From positions 2,232,001 to 2,296,000 of the forward strand of contig CP030277.1 in assembly GCA_003330885.1 (NCBI GenBank): a stretch of 64,000 nt of DNA. The letters are read 5' to 3'. The DNA is from Rhodobiaceae bacterium. Lineage in GTDB: Bacteria; Pseudomonadota; Alphaproteobacteria; Parvibaculales; Parvibaculaceae. Numbering within the stretch: position 1 is the stretch's first letter; each line of letters begins with the position of its first letter. Below the pieces are notes generated by a model. That model was not told where the DNA came from, searched no databases, and saw nothing but the letters and a program-made list of their open reading frames with translations. The translations under genes were made by a program, and so were the position numbers. Below, one piece after another: positions 33,185 through 43,417 of this stretch.

Positions 33185-35263
33185 CTAATGCCTTTCCCCG
33201 GAAGCCATTTCCAATAGATGGGCGACGCCGGGCAGAATTGCAATATTGTGACGGTTAAGAACGTCTGGCTTGCTCAAGTCGCGAACAATGCGTCGCAACA
33301 CGTCTTTGTCGAGATAGAAAATCTCGTAGGTATAAGCCTTTAAACGCTGTTGGCACCACCAGACACGAAGCGGCGATAAAGAACGTCCTTTCTGCAGCGC
33401 ACGTAAACAACTGGAACCAATCCGCGCAATGCGCCCCAATCCAATGGCGAGTCTTTCTAGACCGTCTGACCGCATTGCGGAATTTTGACGCGCAAGTGTC
33501 TGAACCTCTTTTGCGAGCGCTTCCCAGGCCAAAAGACGTTTTGCAATGCTGCGCGCCAGGTCCGGATCGCCCTTCTTTGCAAACTCCTCTACGTCTATCC
33601 GAAACTCTCGGCCCGTCATACTTTCGGCAGGCAAGTGATCAACAAACCGTCGCATATCGGAATACCGCTCCACATCCGGTGCCGGGAATAGCCGTGGCAG
33701 CATGCGCTCAAGAAGCAATCGTCGACGACGCAAAAAGGGATAAGCCGCAGGTTCAATAAGATCAGCGAAACATCCAAGCGCCTCCTCATCAGCGCCCTCG
33801 TAAAGCTCCACGCAGGCACGCGCCGCATGTCCTTGATGCCGTGACCCCGCTGCGGTTAGGTAACGCTCAAAAACGTCAAGTCGGGCGTAAAGCGTGTCCG
33901 CCCCTCGCTCATCACAATAAGTCCGCGGGCTCCAGAACCTTTCAGCGATCGCAGCCCCTCTAGGCCAGGTTCGCATATCCAGATTGCCACCGTGGATCGT
34001 CTCCGCCCAATTGGTCATCTCCGCACCAACCATATCAAGGCCCTCAGGCGGCGCATCGCCATCGATGGTGAAATCAAGGGGATCCTTGCGGTAAAGCCAG
34101 TCAGATGGTTGTTGAAGATCAAGATAGGTGTTCCACGAGGTGAGAACTGGATGGCGCGCAAGGTCTTTGGCATAAGCCCCATCTTTCCAAAGGTGCACAA
34201 TCACATCTTCCGGCACGTCACTATGCAAAACCTCTTCCCAGCCGATGGGGATTTTCCCGTGTTTCGCCACGAGCGCCGCATAGCGTCCGGTAAAATAAGC
34301 TTGCAGGTCCCGCCCGCGTTTAAAGCCCCGTGCATCCATGAACGCCTTGATACGCGGGTTTTCTTTCCAGGCCGTCGGATTCACTTCATCGCCACCGGTA
34401 TGAAAATGGGGGTCCGGGAAAACCTGGGCCATCTCAGCGACGAACTTGTCGATAAACCCATATGTTTCTTCGAGGGATGGATCGATGGGGATAGAAAAAG
34501 CCCCCCGCGTTTCGCCGATGCGTGTCGGCGGATCATCCGACGCTGAAAGCTCTGGATAGGCGACCTGCCAGGAAACCGCGTGACCCGGCAGGCAGAATTC
34601 CGGCACGACACGAATGCCCCGGTCCGCTGCAAAAGCGATGATCTCCGCCATGTCCTCCTTGGTGTAGTACGCCCCTTCACTGCCCTCTTCATGCAGCTTG
34701 GGAAACGTCTCACACTCCATCCGAAATCCCTGATCATTAGCCAGGTGAAAGTGGAGCACGTTGAGTTTTGCCACTTCCATACAATCGAGAAGGCGGAGCA
34801 CATGTTCCTTCTGCATAAAATGTCGGGATGTATCGAGCAACATGCCACGCCAGGAAAAGCGGGGACGATCTTCTATTTCACAACAAGGAAGCCGCCAGGA
34901 CCCCTCCACATAATCGAACAATTGAAGCAGGGTTTGCAGTCCACGGAGTGCCCCTACGTCGCTCTCAGCGGTCAAGCGAACCCCGTCAGCGGCAATGCTC
35001 AGGCGATAGCTCTCATCCATATCGGGCATGGGATGAGCGGAAACGACAGCCTGCACCTCCATCAGAAAGGGCGTGCCTTGCCCTTCCTCCACGATGGGAA
35101 GGGTAGAGCCCCCCGAGTTCTCCAGACGCCCCAGAAGACGAAGGAGTGCAGCGTGAAGACGTGGCGTCGGGGCATCAACAGCCAGACCCCTGAGAACAAG
35201 TGTGTCGCCACTGGGCTTCACAACCACCGGCATAGGCATCAGATGTTCAAGTGAGCTTTCCAT
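33185..35263 (-). CDS. Glycoside hydrolase family 20 (beta-N-acetylhexosaminidase)
   Basis: 692 residues. An N-terminal GH20b domain (about 10-125) is followed by the catalytic barrel (about 130-440) with the Asp-Glu pair in HTGGDEVNPTAW, the acid/base residues of the substrate-assisted mechanism, and DTSRHF and HWANDQG-like features. A further helical region (about 450-692) is unusual. No signal peptide is seen at the N terminus, so the enzyme is probably cytoplasmic and may act on imported chito- or murein-oligosaccharides. Two small genes follow in the operon. Confidence 0.88.
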   Translation of the reverse strand: MESSLEHLMPMPVVVKPSGDTLVLRGLAVDAPTPRLHAALLRLLGRLENSGGSTLPIVEEGQGTPFLMEVQAVVSAHPMPDMDESYRLSIAADGVRLTAESDVGALRGLQTLLQLFDYVEGSWRLPCCEIEDRPRFSWRGMLLDTSRHFMQKEHVLRLLDCMEVAKLNVLHFHLANDQGFRMECETFPKLHEEGSEGAYYTKEDMAEIIAFAADRGIRVVPEFCLPGHAVSWQVAYPELSASDDPPTRIGETRGAFSIPIDPSLEETYGFIDKFVAEMAQVFPDPHFHTGGDEVNPTAWKENPRIKAFMDARGFKRGRDLQAYFTGRYAALVAKHGKIPIGWEEVLHSDVPEDVIVHLWKDGAYAKDLARHPVLTSWNTYLDLQQPSDWLYRKDPLDFTIDGDAPPEGLDMVGAEMTNWAETIHGGNLDMRTWPRGAAIAERFWSPRTYCDERGADTLYARLDVFERYLTAAGSRHQGHAARACVELYEGADEEALGCFADLIEPAAYPFLRRRRLLLERMLPRLFPAPDVERYSDMRRFVDHLPAESMTGREFRIDVEEFAKKGDPDLARSIAKRLLAWEALAKEVQTLARQNSAMRSDGLERLAIGLGRIARIGSSCLRALQKGRSLSPLRVWWCQQRLKAYTYEIFYLDKDVLRRIVRDLSKPDVLNRHNIAILPGVAHLLEMASGERH

Positions 35264-35280
35264 GTCCGCCCCGCAATAAA

Positions 35281-35306
35281 AAAGGGCGGTGTTTCCACCG
35301 CCCTTT
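35281..35306 (-). terminator. Terminator of the pnt operon
   Basis: Perfect 11-base arms AAAGGGCGGTG with TTTC loop. On the minus strand the stem is followed by TTTTTTTATTGC, 41 bases past the pntB stop. It also separates pntB from the hexosaminidase gene. Confidence 0.93.
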
Positions 35307-35346
35307 CAAAACTCGCATGAGATAGCTCTCAACGTCAAAGCGCTCC

Positions 35347-36753
35347 TTAAAGAGCCTTGACGATCTCCTCAACCATCTTCTTCGCATCAGAGAACAGCAT
35401 CATCGTGTTATCGCGGAAGAAGAGTTCGTTCTCGACACCGGCATAACCTGCCGCCATGCCGCGCTTAATGAAGAGAACCGTTGCCGCATTCTCAACATCG
35501 AGAACCGGCATGCCGTAAATCGGGCTTGCCGTGTCCGTCTTCGCAGAAGGGTTGGTCACATCATTGGCACCAATAACGAAGGCAACGTCTGCCTGTGAGA
35601 ACTGACTGTTAATGTCTTCCAGTTCAAACACTTCGTCATAAGGAACGTTGGCTTCAGCCAGGAGCACATTCATGTGGCCTGGCATACGACCCGCAACAGG
35701 GTGGATCGCGTAGGAGACTTTAACGCCTTCCTTCTTCAGCTCATCAGCCATTTCACGAAGTGCGTGCTGCGCCTGCGCCACCGCCATGCCGTAACCAGGC
35801 ACGATGATTACAGAAGACGCATTCTTCATGATGAAGGCTGCATCATCCGCAGAACCCTGCTTCACAGGGCGCGTTTCCACATGACCACCACCAGCTGCAG
35901 CTTCTTCGCCGCCGAAGCCGCCGAGGATCACGCTGAAGAAGGAGCGGTTCATACCCTTACACATAATGTAAGAGAGGATCGCCCCGGACGAACCGACAAG
36001 CGCGCCCGTGATGATGAGCGCCATATTGCCAAGCGTGAAGCCGATACCTGCCGCTGCCCACCCGGAATAGGAGTTGAGCATCGATACAACCACTGGCATG
36101 TCAGCACCGCCGATAGGGATGATGATCAGGAAGCCGATGACGAATGACAGAAGCGTCACGATCAGGAACATCTCAACCGTTTGGTTGGCAGGGTCAATGC
36201 AGATGTAGGCGATACCGCCGACAATCGCCGCAGCCAGCAAACCGTTGATCAGATGACGACCTGGCAGCATGATCGGCGCACCGGACATATTCCCATTGAG
36301 CTTCGCAAACGCGATGACCGAACCAGAAAATGTGATGGCACCAATTGCAACACCGATCGACATTTCAACAAGGCTAGCAACTTTGATATTGCCAAATGTG
36401 CCGATGCCGAAAGCATCAGGTGCCATAAAGGCTGCCCAGGCAACTAGAACTGCCGCCATACCAACAAGCGAGTGAAACGCCGCCACAAGCTGTGGCATAT
36501 CGGTCATCGCGATCCGGTTGGCAATGATGGCGCCAATACCGCCACCCAGCACAATACCACCGGCAATCATGCCCCAGGTAAGACTGGTCGTTGACTGCAG
36601 CAGCGTGAGCGTCGTGCCAACAGCAATGGCCATACCGACCATGCCATAAACGTTCCCCTGCCGAGATGTTTCAGGAGAGGACAGACCCCGAAGAGCCATA
36701 ATGAAGAGTACGCCAGAGGCGAGATAGAGCAGCGCGATTACGTTCGCAGACAT
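35347..36753 (-). CDS. pntB: NAD(P) transhydrogenase subunit beta
   Basis: 468 residues: about nine membrane helices (1-265), then the cytosolic NADP(H)-binding domain III (about 290-468, with VPGYGMAVAQAQHALREM and VIGANDVTNPSAK). Together with the two alpha polypeptides it forms the proton-translocating transhydrogenase, which uses the proton gradient to make NADPH from NADH. The three-gene split is typical of alphaproteobacteria. It is the last gene of the operon. Confidence 0.97.
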   Translation of the reverse strand: MSANVIALLYLASGVLFIMALRGLSSPETSRQGNVYGMVGMAIAVGTTLTLLQSTTSLTWGMIAGGIVLGGGIGAIIANRIAMTDMPQLVAAFHSLVGMAAVLVAWAAFMAPDAFGIGTFGNIKVASLVEMSIGVAIGAITFSGSVIAFAKLNGNMSGAPIMLPGRHLINGLLAAAIVGGIAYICIDPANQTVEMFLIVTLLSFVIGFLIIIPIGGADMPVVVSMLNSYSGWAAAGIGFTLGNMALIITGALVGSSGAILSYIMCKGMNRSFFSVILGGFGGEEAAAGGGHVETRPVKQGSADDAAFIMKNASSVIIVPGYGMAVAQAQHALREMADELKKEGVKVSYAIHPVAGRMPGHMNVLLAEANVPYDEVFELEDINSQFSQADVAFVIGANDVTNPSAKTDTASPIYGMPVLDVENAATVLFIKRGMAAGYAGVENELFFRDNTMMLFSDAKKMVEEIVKAL

Positions 36754-36765
36754 GATGTCGCCTCC

Positions 36766-37071
36766 TTACTTTTCTTTTTTCTTGTACATGGCAAGCATGC
36801 GTTGCGTGACGAGGAACCCGCCAAAGATATTGACCGAGGCCAACACCACCGCACCAAACCCGAGCCACTTGGAAACTGTTGCACCGTCGCTAAGCGCTTC
36901 GACACCCACAGCAGTCACTGCACCCACGATGATCACGGAAGAAACCGCGTTCGTCACAGCCATCAGCGGTGTGTGGAGCGCTGGCGTCACCGACCAGACC
37001 ACGTAATAGCCAACAAAGATGGCCATCACAAAAATTGAGAACAGAAAGATAAATGGAGCAATCTCACCCAT
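36766..37071 (-). CDS. pntAB: NAD(P) transhydrogenase subunit alpha, membrane part
   Basis: 101 residues and three to four membrane helices ([26 protein letters not shown], then [16 protein letters not shown]), ending KKKEK. This is the membrane part of the alpha subunit, separate from the NAD-binding part as in most alphaproteobacteria. Its ATG shares one base with the pntAA stop (TAATG). It works with PntAA and PntB. Confidence 0.95.
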   Translation of the reverse strand: MGEIAPFIFLFSIFVMAIFVGYYVVWSVTPALHTPLMAVTNAVSSVIIVGAVTAVGVEALSDGATVSKWLGFGAVVLASVNIFGGFLVTQRMLAMYKKKEK

Positions 37072-38207
37072 TATGCAGTCTCCCCAGTTAGGGCCGGATG
37101 GATGATCGCGCCATCGCGCGTCAATGCCGTGCCGGTAACAGTTTCGTCTTCCCAATCAAGGTTCAGGCTTTTTGCTTCCTGATCGATCTGGGGCGTAATG
37201 AAATTGAGCAGGTTCTTGGCATAGAGCGAAGACGCATCAACCGGGATGCGGCCCGCCATATTAGTCATGCCAACGATAGACACACCGTGCGCCACCACCG
37301 TCTCACCTGGTTTGGAGAGTGGGCAGTTGCCACCCTGCTCCACCGCCAGGTCAATGATGATCGAGCCAGGCTTCATGCTTTTCACCATATCTTCGGTGAC
37401 CAGCACAGGCGCCGCACGACCTGGGATTAGCGCGGTCGTGATAACAATGTCCTGCTTCTTGATGTGCTCAGCCACAAGCTCTGCCTGACGGCGCTTATAG
37501 TCTTCGCTCATCTCTTTCGCATAACCCGCAGCGGTCTCGCCATCTTCATCGTCGCTCTCGACCATAATGAAGGTGCCGCCCAAGCTTTCAATCTGCTCAC
37601 CCGCAGCGCGGCGAACGTCTGTCGCACTCACAATAGCGCCAAGACGTTTGGCCGTTGCGATGGCTTGAAGACCCGCAACACCTGCACCAAAGACAAAGAC
37701 ACGGGCCGGGGCCACCGTCCCGGCCGCCGTCATCATCATGGGCATGGCGCGGGAGAAGGCGTTTGCGCCTTCCAGCACGGCTTTGTAGCCCGCAAGGTTG
37801 GACTGCGAAGACAGAACGTCCATCGACTGCGCACGTGTGATACGTGGCATGAATTCCATGGCTATGGCGACAATGCCGGCATCAGCATATTTCTGGACAC
37901 GTTCCTTGTCCCCATAAGGGTTCAGGATCGCGGCAAGAAGAGCGCCTTTTTTCATGGCGCCCAACTGTTCGTCATCCAGACCGCGCACGGCAAAGACCGC
38001 ATCCGCGTCCTTGATGGCATCTGCAGAAGAGCCCGCAATACTGGCGCCAGCTTCCTTGAACACATCGTCCGAAATGTGAGATCCCGCACCTGCACCTGTT
38101 TCAACGACAACGTCAAAACCAAGCCCAGTGAGTTTCTTCACCGTTTCAGCAGAAGCCGCTACACGCGGTTCTCCTGCAGTTCTTTCCTTGGGAATTGCGA
38201 GCTTCAT
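37071..38207 (-). CDS. pntAA: NAD(P) transhydrogenase subunit alpha, NAD-binding part
   Basis: 378 residues, the soluble domain I. The Rossmann motif [18 protein letters not shown] lies about residues 170-190, and the N-terminal alanine-dehydrogenase-like domain ([22 protein letters not shown]) is intact. It binds NADH and passes hydride to NADP+ in PntB. It starts the three-gene operon. The small cytochrome oxidase subunit lies 167 bases upstream on the same strand. Confidence 0.96.
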   Translation of the reverse strand: MKLAIPKERTAGEPRVAASAETVKKLTGLGFDVVVETGAGAGSHISDDVFKEAGASIAGSSADAIKDADAVFAVRGLDDEQLGAMKKGALLAAILNPYGDKERVQKYADAGIVAIAMEFMPRITRAQSMDVLSSQSNLAGYKAVLEGANAFSRAMPMMMTAAGTVAPARVFVFGAGVAGLQAIATAKRLGAIVSATDVRRAAGEQIESLGGTFIMVESDDEDGETAAGYAKEMSEDYKRRQAELVAEHIKKQDIVITTALIPGRAAPVLVTEDMVKSMKPGSIIIDLAVEQGGNCPLSKPGETVVAHGVSIVGMTNMAGRIPVDASSLYAKNLLNFITPQIDQEAKSLNLDWEDETVTGTALTRDGAIIHPALTGETA

Positions 38208-38374
38208 GGATTAATCGCCACCCTTTCAACACGGTCGTTCTTGAAGACGCCGTTGCCTGATAGTGGAACAGTGACAAACGCACACGTCCCACGTCGATTG
38301 CACAATGCTAATGCTTGAACCACATGAGGCGCCGTACGGAAATCCGCAACCGACCTCACGAAAAAGAGACCTGA

Positions 38375-38524
38375 TTAGACGAGAAACACAGCCATCAGGA
38401 TCAAAAGAACCGTACACCCGATGGTGCCGTACTTTGTCAAAGCGACAAAACCGTCAAACGTGCGTTCGTGTTCTGCCTCGTCCATGGTGTCGCTCCAAAC
38501 GCTGTCGGATTTTCCTTCGCTCAT
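38375..38524 (-). CDS. aa3-type cytochrome c oxidase subunit IV
   Basis: 49-residue ORF (MSEGKSDSVWSDTMDEAEHE, then TFDGFVALTKYGT and a C-terminal membrane helix CTVLLILMAVFLV). The motif HERTFDGFV resembles the small bacterial aa3 COX IV family, single-helix accessory subunits of the aa3 oxidase. It is commonly found upstream of pntAA in alphaproteobacteria. The main oxidase subunits are not in the window. Confidence 0.88.
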   Translation of the reverse strand: MSEGKSDSVWSDTMDEAEHERTFDGFVALTKYGTIGCTVLLILMAVFLV

Positions 38525-38645
38525 TGCCCTATGCCTTTCAAAAAACCGCGTATTTGCGCGGACTATAGCAAAAGCGGCCCCTCCGGCAACCTTCGCTGAT
38601 GCACTAATTCTAGTCGAAAATGATCAGACAGGAGAGCACTGGTGA

Positions 38646-39644
38646 TCAACCAACTCTGTGGGTGGGGTCAGAATGCTCCCAATCCGCCAAAAGCGCCCGG
38701 ATCGCCGCCACAAAGGCGAGCGGTTGGTCCAGCATAACGTGATGCCTCGCCTGGGGAATCTCGATCACTGGAGCCGCCCGGCCCAGCAAATCGAACATAT
38801 ATTCCCCGATTTCCACAGGCATCAGGACCGAATATTCGCCCCTCATCAGCGCGATTCGACATTTTGTGGCTTTCAATCGGCCCGCTGTGTCCCCGATCTC
38901 GAACCTTTGCCAGATTTTCGGGTCAAATTTCCAGGTCCAGCCCCCCTCAACCCGCTTGAGCGAGGTCCGAGCGATGTAATCGGTGGCATAGAGGTTTTCA
39001 CACGGCTGCGGCGGTGCCAGTCGGAACCGCGAAACCGCCTCATCCAGCGTTTTGTAGACCCTGTGAGGGCGCACTTGTCTGTCAGGTGGACCGCCGGGGC
39101 GATCTGGTGGGTTTACAGGGCTATCTACAATCACCGTCCCAGCGAGCCGGTCTCCATAGAGAGCCCCCGTCAGAATGGCGATAAAGCCACCAAAGGAGTG
39201 GGCCACAATGATCGGCGGCTCAGAGTTTTCGAAAAAACCAGCCGCCTCACAAACCGCCATTTGCTCCTCTGCAAACATTTCGACGGAATACGTATCCCGG
39301 AACCCGCTATCGCCCATGCCCGACATATCCATGGCGACGACGGAATACTCCCGCGCCAGGAAAGGCGCAATGAAGGACCACCAGCGCGCATGCGCCCCGT
39401 TGCCATGCACCAACAAGAGACCGGGTTTCGTGCGCTCGCCCCATTGCAGGTAATGTATGGGGCATCCTTCAACATCGACCTTGTGGCTTGTTGGCTCCGT
39501 ATCGAGCGCACGGGTGAACCAGGAAGGGGGCTGGATGACATCGGGACCGACGCTATCGCCGGGTGCCAGATCAAACGCTTTTTTGTCGACCGGCTGATCG
39601 ACAACCAGCCCGTCCTTGGGCTTATTCGTCACATCGTCGCTCAT
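38646..39644 (-). CDS. Alpha/beta hydrolase (paralog of the gene at 62814)
   Basis: 332 residues. A 50-residue N-terminal extension precedes an alpha/beta-hydrolase fold with [11 protein letters not shown] (oxyanion region), AHSFGG (nucleophile Ser) and a C-terminal [13 protein letters not shown] with the candidate His. The same blocks recur in the hydrolase at 62814-63833. Its ATG overlaps the PaaI stop by four bases (ATGA). The substrate is unknown; a lipid, ester or C-C bond hydrolase are options. Confidence 0.88.
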   Translation of the reverse strand: MSDDVTNKPKDGLVVDQPVDKKAFDLAPGDSVGPDVIQPPSWFTRALDTEPTSHKVDVEGCPIHYLQWGERTKPGLLLVHGNGAHARWWSFIAPFLAREYSVVAMDMSGMGDSGFRDTYSVEMFAEEQMAVCEAAGFFENSEPPIIVAHSFGGFIAILTGALYGDRLAGTVIVDSPVNPPDRPGGPPDRQVRPHRVYKTLDEAVSRFRLAPPQPCENLYATDYIARTSLKRVEGGWTWKFDPKIWQRFEIGDTAGRLKATKCRIALMRGEYSVLMPVEIGEYMFDLLGRAAPVIEIPQARHHVMLDQPLAFVAAIRALLADWEHSDPTHRVG

Positions 39645-40078
39645 GGACGTTCTCCGAGCGCTTTGAAGACACCGCTCCCTGTCATAACGGTGCGCTCTCC
39701 GACCCAGATCTTGCCCGACACAGTGATGAAGCCGTCTTCTTCCCCGGTAATCTCAGCCGAGCCTTCCACCCAGTCACCCAAATGGGCGGCGGAGACAAAG
39801 TCCGTCAACAGGCGGACAGTCACCCAATAACGGTGATGCGCGACAGTGACGGCATGGCCAAAGGCCGTGTCAGCAAAAGCCATCAACATTCCCCCATGGC
39901 AATTGCCCATACCATTGGTGTGATGTTCTTCAACGCGAAATGCCCGAGAATAAGCCTGCCCTTCGCCCTGGCGTTCATAGAGAGGACCAATCTGGCGGCC
40001 AAATCCTCGCGACCAGTTCATTTGCTCATAACCGTCTGGTACAGGCAGCAGTGTTTCTTCTAAAAGATCATCAGTCAT
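39641..40078 (-). CDS. PaaI-type hotdog thioesterase
   Basis: 145 residues. The hotdog core reads [23 protein letters not shown], with the HGG substrate-binding loop and an Asp shortly after, the PaaI pattern. It would release free acids from acyl-CoA. It lies between the ABC1 kinase (16-base gap) and the alpha/beta hydrolase (4-base overlap), within one minus-strand operon. Confidence 0.88.
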   Translation of the reverse strand: MTDDLLEETLLPVPDGYEQMNWSRGFGRQIGPLYERQGEGQAYSRAFRVEEHHTNGMGNCHGGMLMAFADTAFGHAVTVAHHRYWVTVRLLTDFVSAAHLGDWVEGSAEITGEEDGFITVSGKIWVGERTVMTGSGVFKALGERP

Positions 40079-40093
40079 AGGGCGCCGTTTAAG

Positions 40094-41461
40094 TTAGGGT
40101 GCTGAAAAATCGGGGGTCGGCACACCTGCTTTTGCAAGGGCCGCGGCCTGACGCTGCTGAAGCTGTGCGAACTCAAAATCTGCGATCGTCTCATTAAAGA
40201 GCCGATAGAAATTAAGCTCAGCACCGAGATGCAGAAACACCCCACCCAAACCAATCGCCGCACGGTCCATAAATACAAATTCGCGGGGCGGTGTTACCGG
40301 CCCATGTTCCTTAAGCGCTGCATGCACAGAACTCGCTTGCTTGCGCCCATAATCTCCTGGCGAAATGCCATCCGCAATGGAGCGAACCCGGTCATCCAGG
40401 AGCGGCCCATAAATAAAGCCCGCCCAAAGGTTGAGAATATCGATCAGTTCATTCGATAGGTTGCGAAAGCCCCAGGTTTCATATGCCGCAACAGACATAT
40501 CTCTATCATCCGCTTCCAGGGATCGGTAAAGCTCAATCACCCCCTGCACGAAAGTCGGTGGGAAAATACGAATACAGCCATAGTCGAGAAGATTGATCCC
40601 GAGATCTGGTCGCACACTATAATTGCCAAGATGCGGGTCCCCATGGATCACACCGTAATGACTGAACGGATACCACCAGGCGGTGAACATGGCTTCAGCG
40701 ATCGCATTGCGGTCTTCAAGGGAGTGTTCGGTGAAGTCGAGAAGTGGCTTGCCATCCAGCCAATCCATCGTCAGCAAACGTTCTGTCGACAGGCTGTCAT
40801 GCACACCTGGAACGGCAATCCGGGATTCATCTGCAAAAACATTTGAGTAGAGACGCATATGTGCCGCTTCGCGCTCATAGTCCAACTCTTCACGAAGTCT
40901 GAGGCCAATCTCATCAGCCATCTCACTGGTATCGATGGAGGCATCCATGCGCCGGTGAATGGAGAAGATGAGGGACAGCTGACTGAGATCAGCTTCCACA
41001 GCTGATTGCATATCCGGATATTGCAGCTTGCAGGCAACAGCTTCGCCTTCAAGTGTCTCAGCTTTGTGGACCTGCCCCAGCGACGCCGCAGCGGCTGCTT
41101 CACGCTCGAAGGTGGTGAACTTCTTTTTCCAACCCGGCCCGAGTTCTGCCGCCATGCGCCGCTTTACAAACGGCCATCCCATGGCAGGCGCCATAGACTG
41201 AAGTTGAGAGAGCTCGGCGGCATATTCTTTCGGCAAGGCTTCAGGAATGGTCGCCATCATCTGGGCAACCTTCATGATGGGGCCTTTTAGTCCCCCAAGT
41301 GCTGCCTTCAGATCTTGCGCGTTTTTATCAGACGATCCATCACCGCCCATCAAGCGTTGACCGGCAACCTTGGCCGCGACGCCGCCAACATTGACGCCGA
41401 CTTTTGCATAGCGGGCGACCCTGGCGCTTAGCCTGTTTTCTTCAGCATCCCGTTTGCTCAA
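40094..41461 (-). CDS. ABC1/UbiB-family atypical kinase
   Basis: 455 residues of the ADCK/UbiB (ABC1) family. The family's KxGQ-like motif appears as KVAQMMATIPEALPKEYAAELSQLQ (near residues 65-90), and the kinase-like fold has VACKLQYPDMQ (lysine), ELDYEREA and HGDPHLGNYSV (about 275, with HxD catalytic loop). No C-terminal membrane helix is visible, unlike E. coli UbiB, so it may be a soluble ADCK-like protein. It supports ubiquinone synthesis or other isoprenoid lipid handling. Its ATG overlaps the M3 peptidase stop by four bases. Confidence 0.9.
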   Translation of the reverse strand: MSKRDAEENRLSARVARYAKVGVNVGGVAAKVAGQRLMGGDGSSDKNAQDLKAALGGLKGPIMKVAQMMATIPEALPKEYAAELSQLQSMAPAMGWPFVKRRMAAELGPGWKKKFTTFEREAAAAASLGQVHKAETLEGEAVACKLQYPDMQSAVEADLSQLSLIFSIHRRMDASIDTSEMADEIGLRLREELDYEREAAHMRLYSNVFADESRIAVPGVHDSLSTERLLTMDWLDGKPLLDFTEHSLEDRNAIAEAMFTAWWYPFSHYGVIHGDPHLGNYSVRPDLGINLLDYGCIRIFPPTFVQGVIELYRSLEADDRDMSVAAYETWGFRNLSNELIDILNLWAGFIYGPLLDDRVRSIADGISPGDYGRKQASSVHAALKEHGPVTPPREFVFMDRAAIGLGGVFLHLGAELNFYRLFNETIADFEFAQLQQRQAAALAKAGVPTPDFSAP

Positions 41462-43266
41462 GAGAGCGTCTCCAACTCATCAATAAAGCCCTCGATCACG
41501 CCAAGCCCCTTGTTCCAAAAAGCAGGGTCCGACGCATCAAGCCCGAAGGGCGCCAACAATTCCTTATGACGCCGCGATCCACCGGCCCTCAACATATCGA
41601 AATAGCGTTCCTGGAACCCGTCTTCTGAAGATTCATAAACCGCATAGAGCGAGTTCACCAGACAATCCCCAAACGCATAGGCATAGACATAGAAGGGCGA
41701 ATGAATGAAGTGGGGAATGTAGCACCAGAAGGTCTCATACCCTTCAGACAAACGCACGGAGGGACCAAGACTTTCGGTCTGCACCTCCATCCAGATCTTC
41801 CCGATATCCTCTGATGTGAGCTCACCCTCACGCCGCGCGACATGCAACCGGCGTTCAAATGTGTAAAACGCAATCTGGCGCACACAGGTGTTGATCATAT
41901 CCTCGACTTTCGAGGCAAGCATGGCTTTGCGTGAAGCCGCGTCCACCGTCTCCGACAGCAAACGTTTGAAGGTGAGCATCTCTCCAAAGACGGAGGCTGT
42001 CTCCGCCAGTGTCAGCGGTGTTTCTGCCATCAAAGCGCCCTGGTCAGCCGCCAGCACCTGATGCACGCCATGCCCCAGCTCATGGGCGAGCGTCATCACA
42101 TCGCGCGTCCGGCCCATATAGTTGATCAGAATAAACGGGTTCGCCGAAGGCACTGTCGGGTGAGAAAATGCCCCACCGGCTTTCCCTTCGCGCGGTGCCG
42201 CGTTGATCCACCTGCGATCAAAGAAAGGCGCTGCATGCGCCGCCAAATCCGGTGCAAAATCGCCATAGGCCGAGAGCACAATGTCCTTGGCCCTGTCCCA
42301 AGGGATGAGATCTGTCTTCTCTTCTGGAAGCGGCGCATTCCGGTCCCAGGTCTCCAGCTTGTCGAGACCGAGCCATTTGGCCTTCAGCGCATAATATCGG
42401 TGCGACAGCCTGGGATAGGCGTCTTGCACCGATTGCATGAGAGCATCAACGACAGGCGCCTCAACCCGGTTGGCGATATGGCGGGCCTCTGCCACATCGG
42501 CGTAACCCCGCCACTTGCCCTCAAGCTCAAGGTCTTTCGACAGCGTATTCGTAATGTGCGTGAAGAGCGGTTGATCGGCCTGAAAGCGGGCAGTCAGCGC
42601 CTCAACAGCTTTCTGACGCAATGCGCGATCCGGATCAGAGAGTTTATCAAGCACCTGCTCAAGGGAGACCGTGCTTCCTTCGAACTCAAACTGCATCCGC
42701 GCCATCGTCTCATCGAACAGGCGCGTCCAAGCAGACCGCCCTGTAAGGGACTTATCTTGCAGGAGCTGCTCAGATTCCGTCGACAAGTCATGCTCGCGGT
42801 GAAGCCGCAAATCATTCACCCAAGGCAGGTAGTGGGTAAATGCCGACGAGGACTCAGCGAGCTGTTCAATCTCCTTGTCGTCGAGACCATTGAGTTCCAA
42901 ACCAAAGAACAGGAGGTCAGAATTCAGTTCCGTAAGAGCGGTCTGCATATCGCCGTAAAAACGCGCATGTTCTGGCACTGTTGACGACGTCGCAAACAAA
43001 AGCCCTGCATAGGAGGCGATGCGACCCATCCGATCTTCCAGCGCCTCATATGTGGTGATTGCGGACGCAAGCGCATCACCCCCACCTGAAAACGCAGCAT
43101 GCTCTGCGAGCTTTCCACGATAGGTTTTGGCAAAATCAGCCACTTTTTCCTTAAGCGAGGCAATATCAGCAGCGATTTGTGGGTCGTCGACCCCCTGATA
43201 GAACACACGGAGGTCCCACTCTGGCAGATTACCCAACTTTTCTGTGGGTGACGCACTCATATCCAT
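41458..43266 (-). CDS. M3-family oligoendopeptidase (PepF-like)
   Basis: 602 residues, normal for PepF. The zinc-binding active site LAHELGHGVHQ (HExxH) lies about residue 397, and the downstream ETASVFGEML glutamate completes the Glu-Zn site. It cleaves short peptides in the cytoplasm. It heads a minus-strand operon with the ABC1 kinase, PaaI thioesterase and hydrolase, linked by overlapping stop/start codons. Confidence 0.93.
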   Translation of the reverse strand: MDMSASPTEKLGNLPEWDLRVFYQGVDDPQIAADIASLKEKVADFAKTYRGKLAEHAAFSGGGDALASAITTYEALEDRMGRIASYAGLLFATSSTVPEHARFYGDMQTALTELNSDLLFFGLELNGLDDKEIEQLAESSSAFTHYLPWVNDLRLHREHDLSTESEQLLQDKSLTGRSAWTRLFDETMARMQFEFEGSTVSLEQVLDKLSDPDRALRQKAVEALTARFQADQPLFTHITNTLSKDLELEGKWRGYADVAEARHIANRVEAPVVDALMQSVQDAYPRLSHRYYALKAKWLGLDKLETWDRNAPLPEEKTDLIPWDRAKDIVLSAYGDFAPDLAAHAAPFFDRRWINAAPREGKAGGAFSHPTVPSANPFILINYMGRTRDVMTLAHELGHGVHQVLAADQGALMAETPLTLAETASVFGEMLTFKRLLSETVDAASRKAMLASKVEDMINTCVRQIAFYTFERRLHVARREGELTSEDIGKIWMEVQTESLGPSVRLSEGYETFWCYIPHFIHSPFYVYAYAFGDCLVNSLYAVYESSEDGFQERYFDMLRAGGSRRHKELLAPFGLDASDPAFWNKGLGVIEGFIDELETLS

Positions 43267-43367
43267 AAAACAACTCGCTGCTTGTTAGTGACAGGAACAT
43301 GGAATATGGCCCCGAGAGCATGAGTCTCAAAGAGGCAAAGTGCGGGAAACGGTATCCCCAAAAAGAA

Positions 43368-43395
43368 AAGGCCCCGGTTTTTCAACCAGGGCCTT
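43368..43395 (-). terminator. Terminator of the OmpA lipoprotein gene
   Basis: 12-base arms AAGGCCCCGGTT and AACCAGGGCCTT (one mismatch), TTTC loop. On the minus strand the stem is followed by TTCTTTTTGGGG, 23 bases past the OmpA stop. Confidence 0.88.
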
Positions 43396-43417
43396 CCCAA
43401 AGTCTATGTGTGTCGGT

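Noticed and set aside
42061-42984. 307-codon plus-strand frame
   Set aside because: It is the shadow of the M3 peptidase gene.
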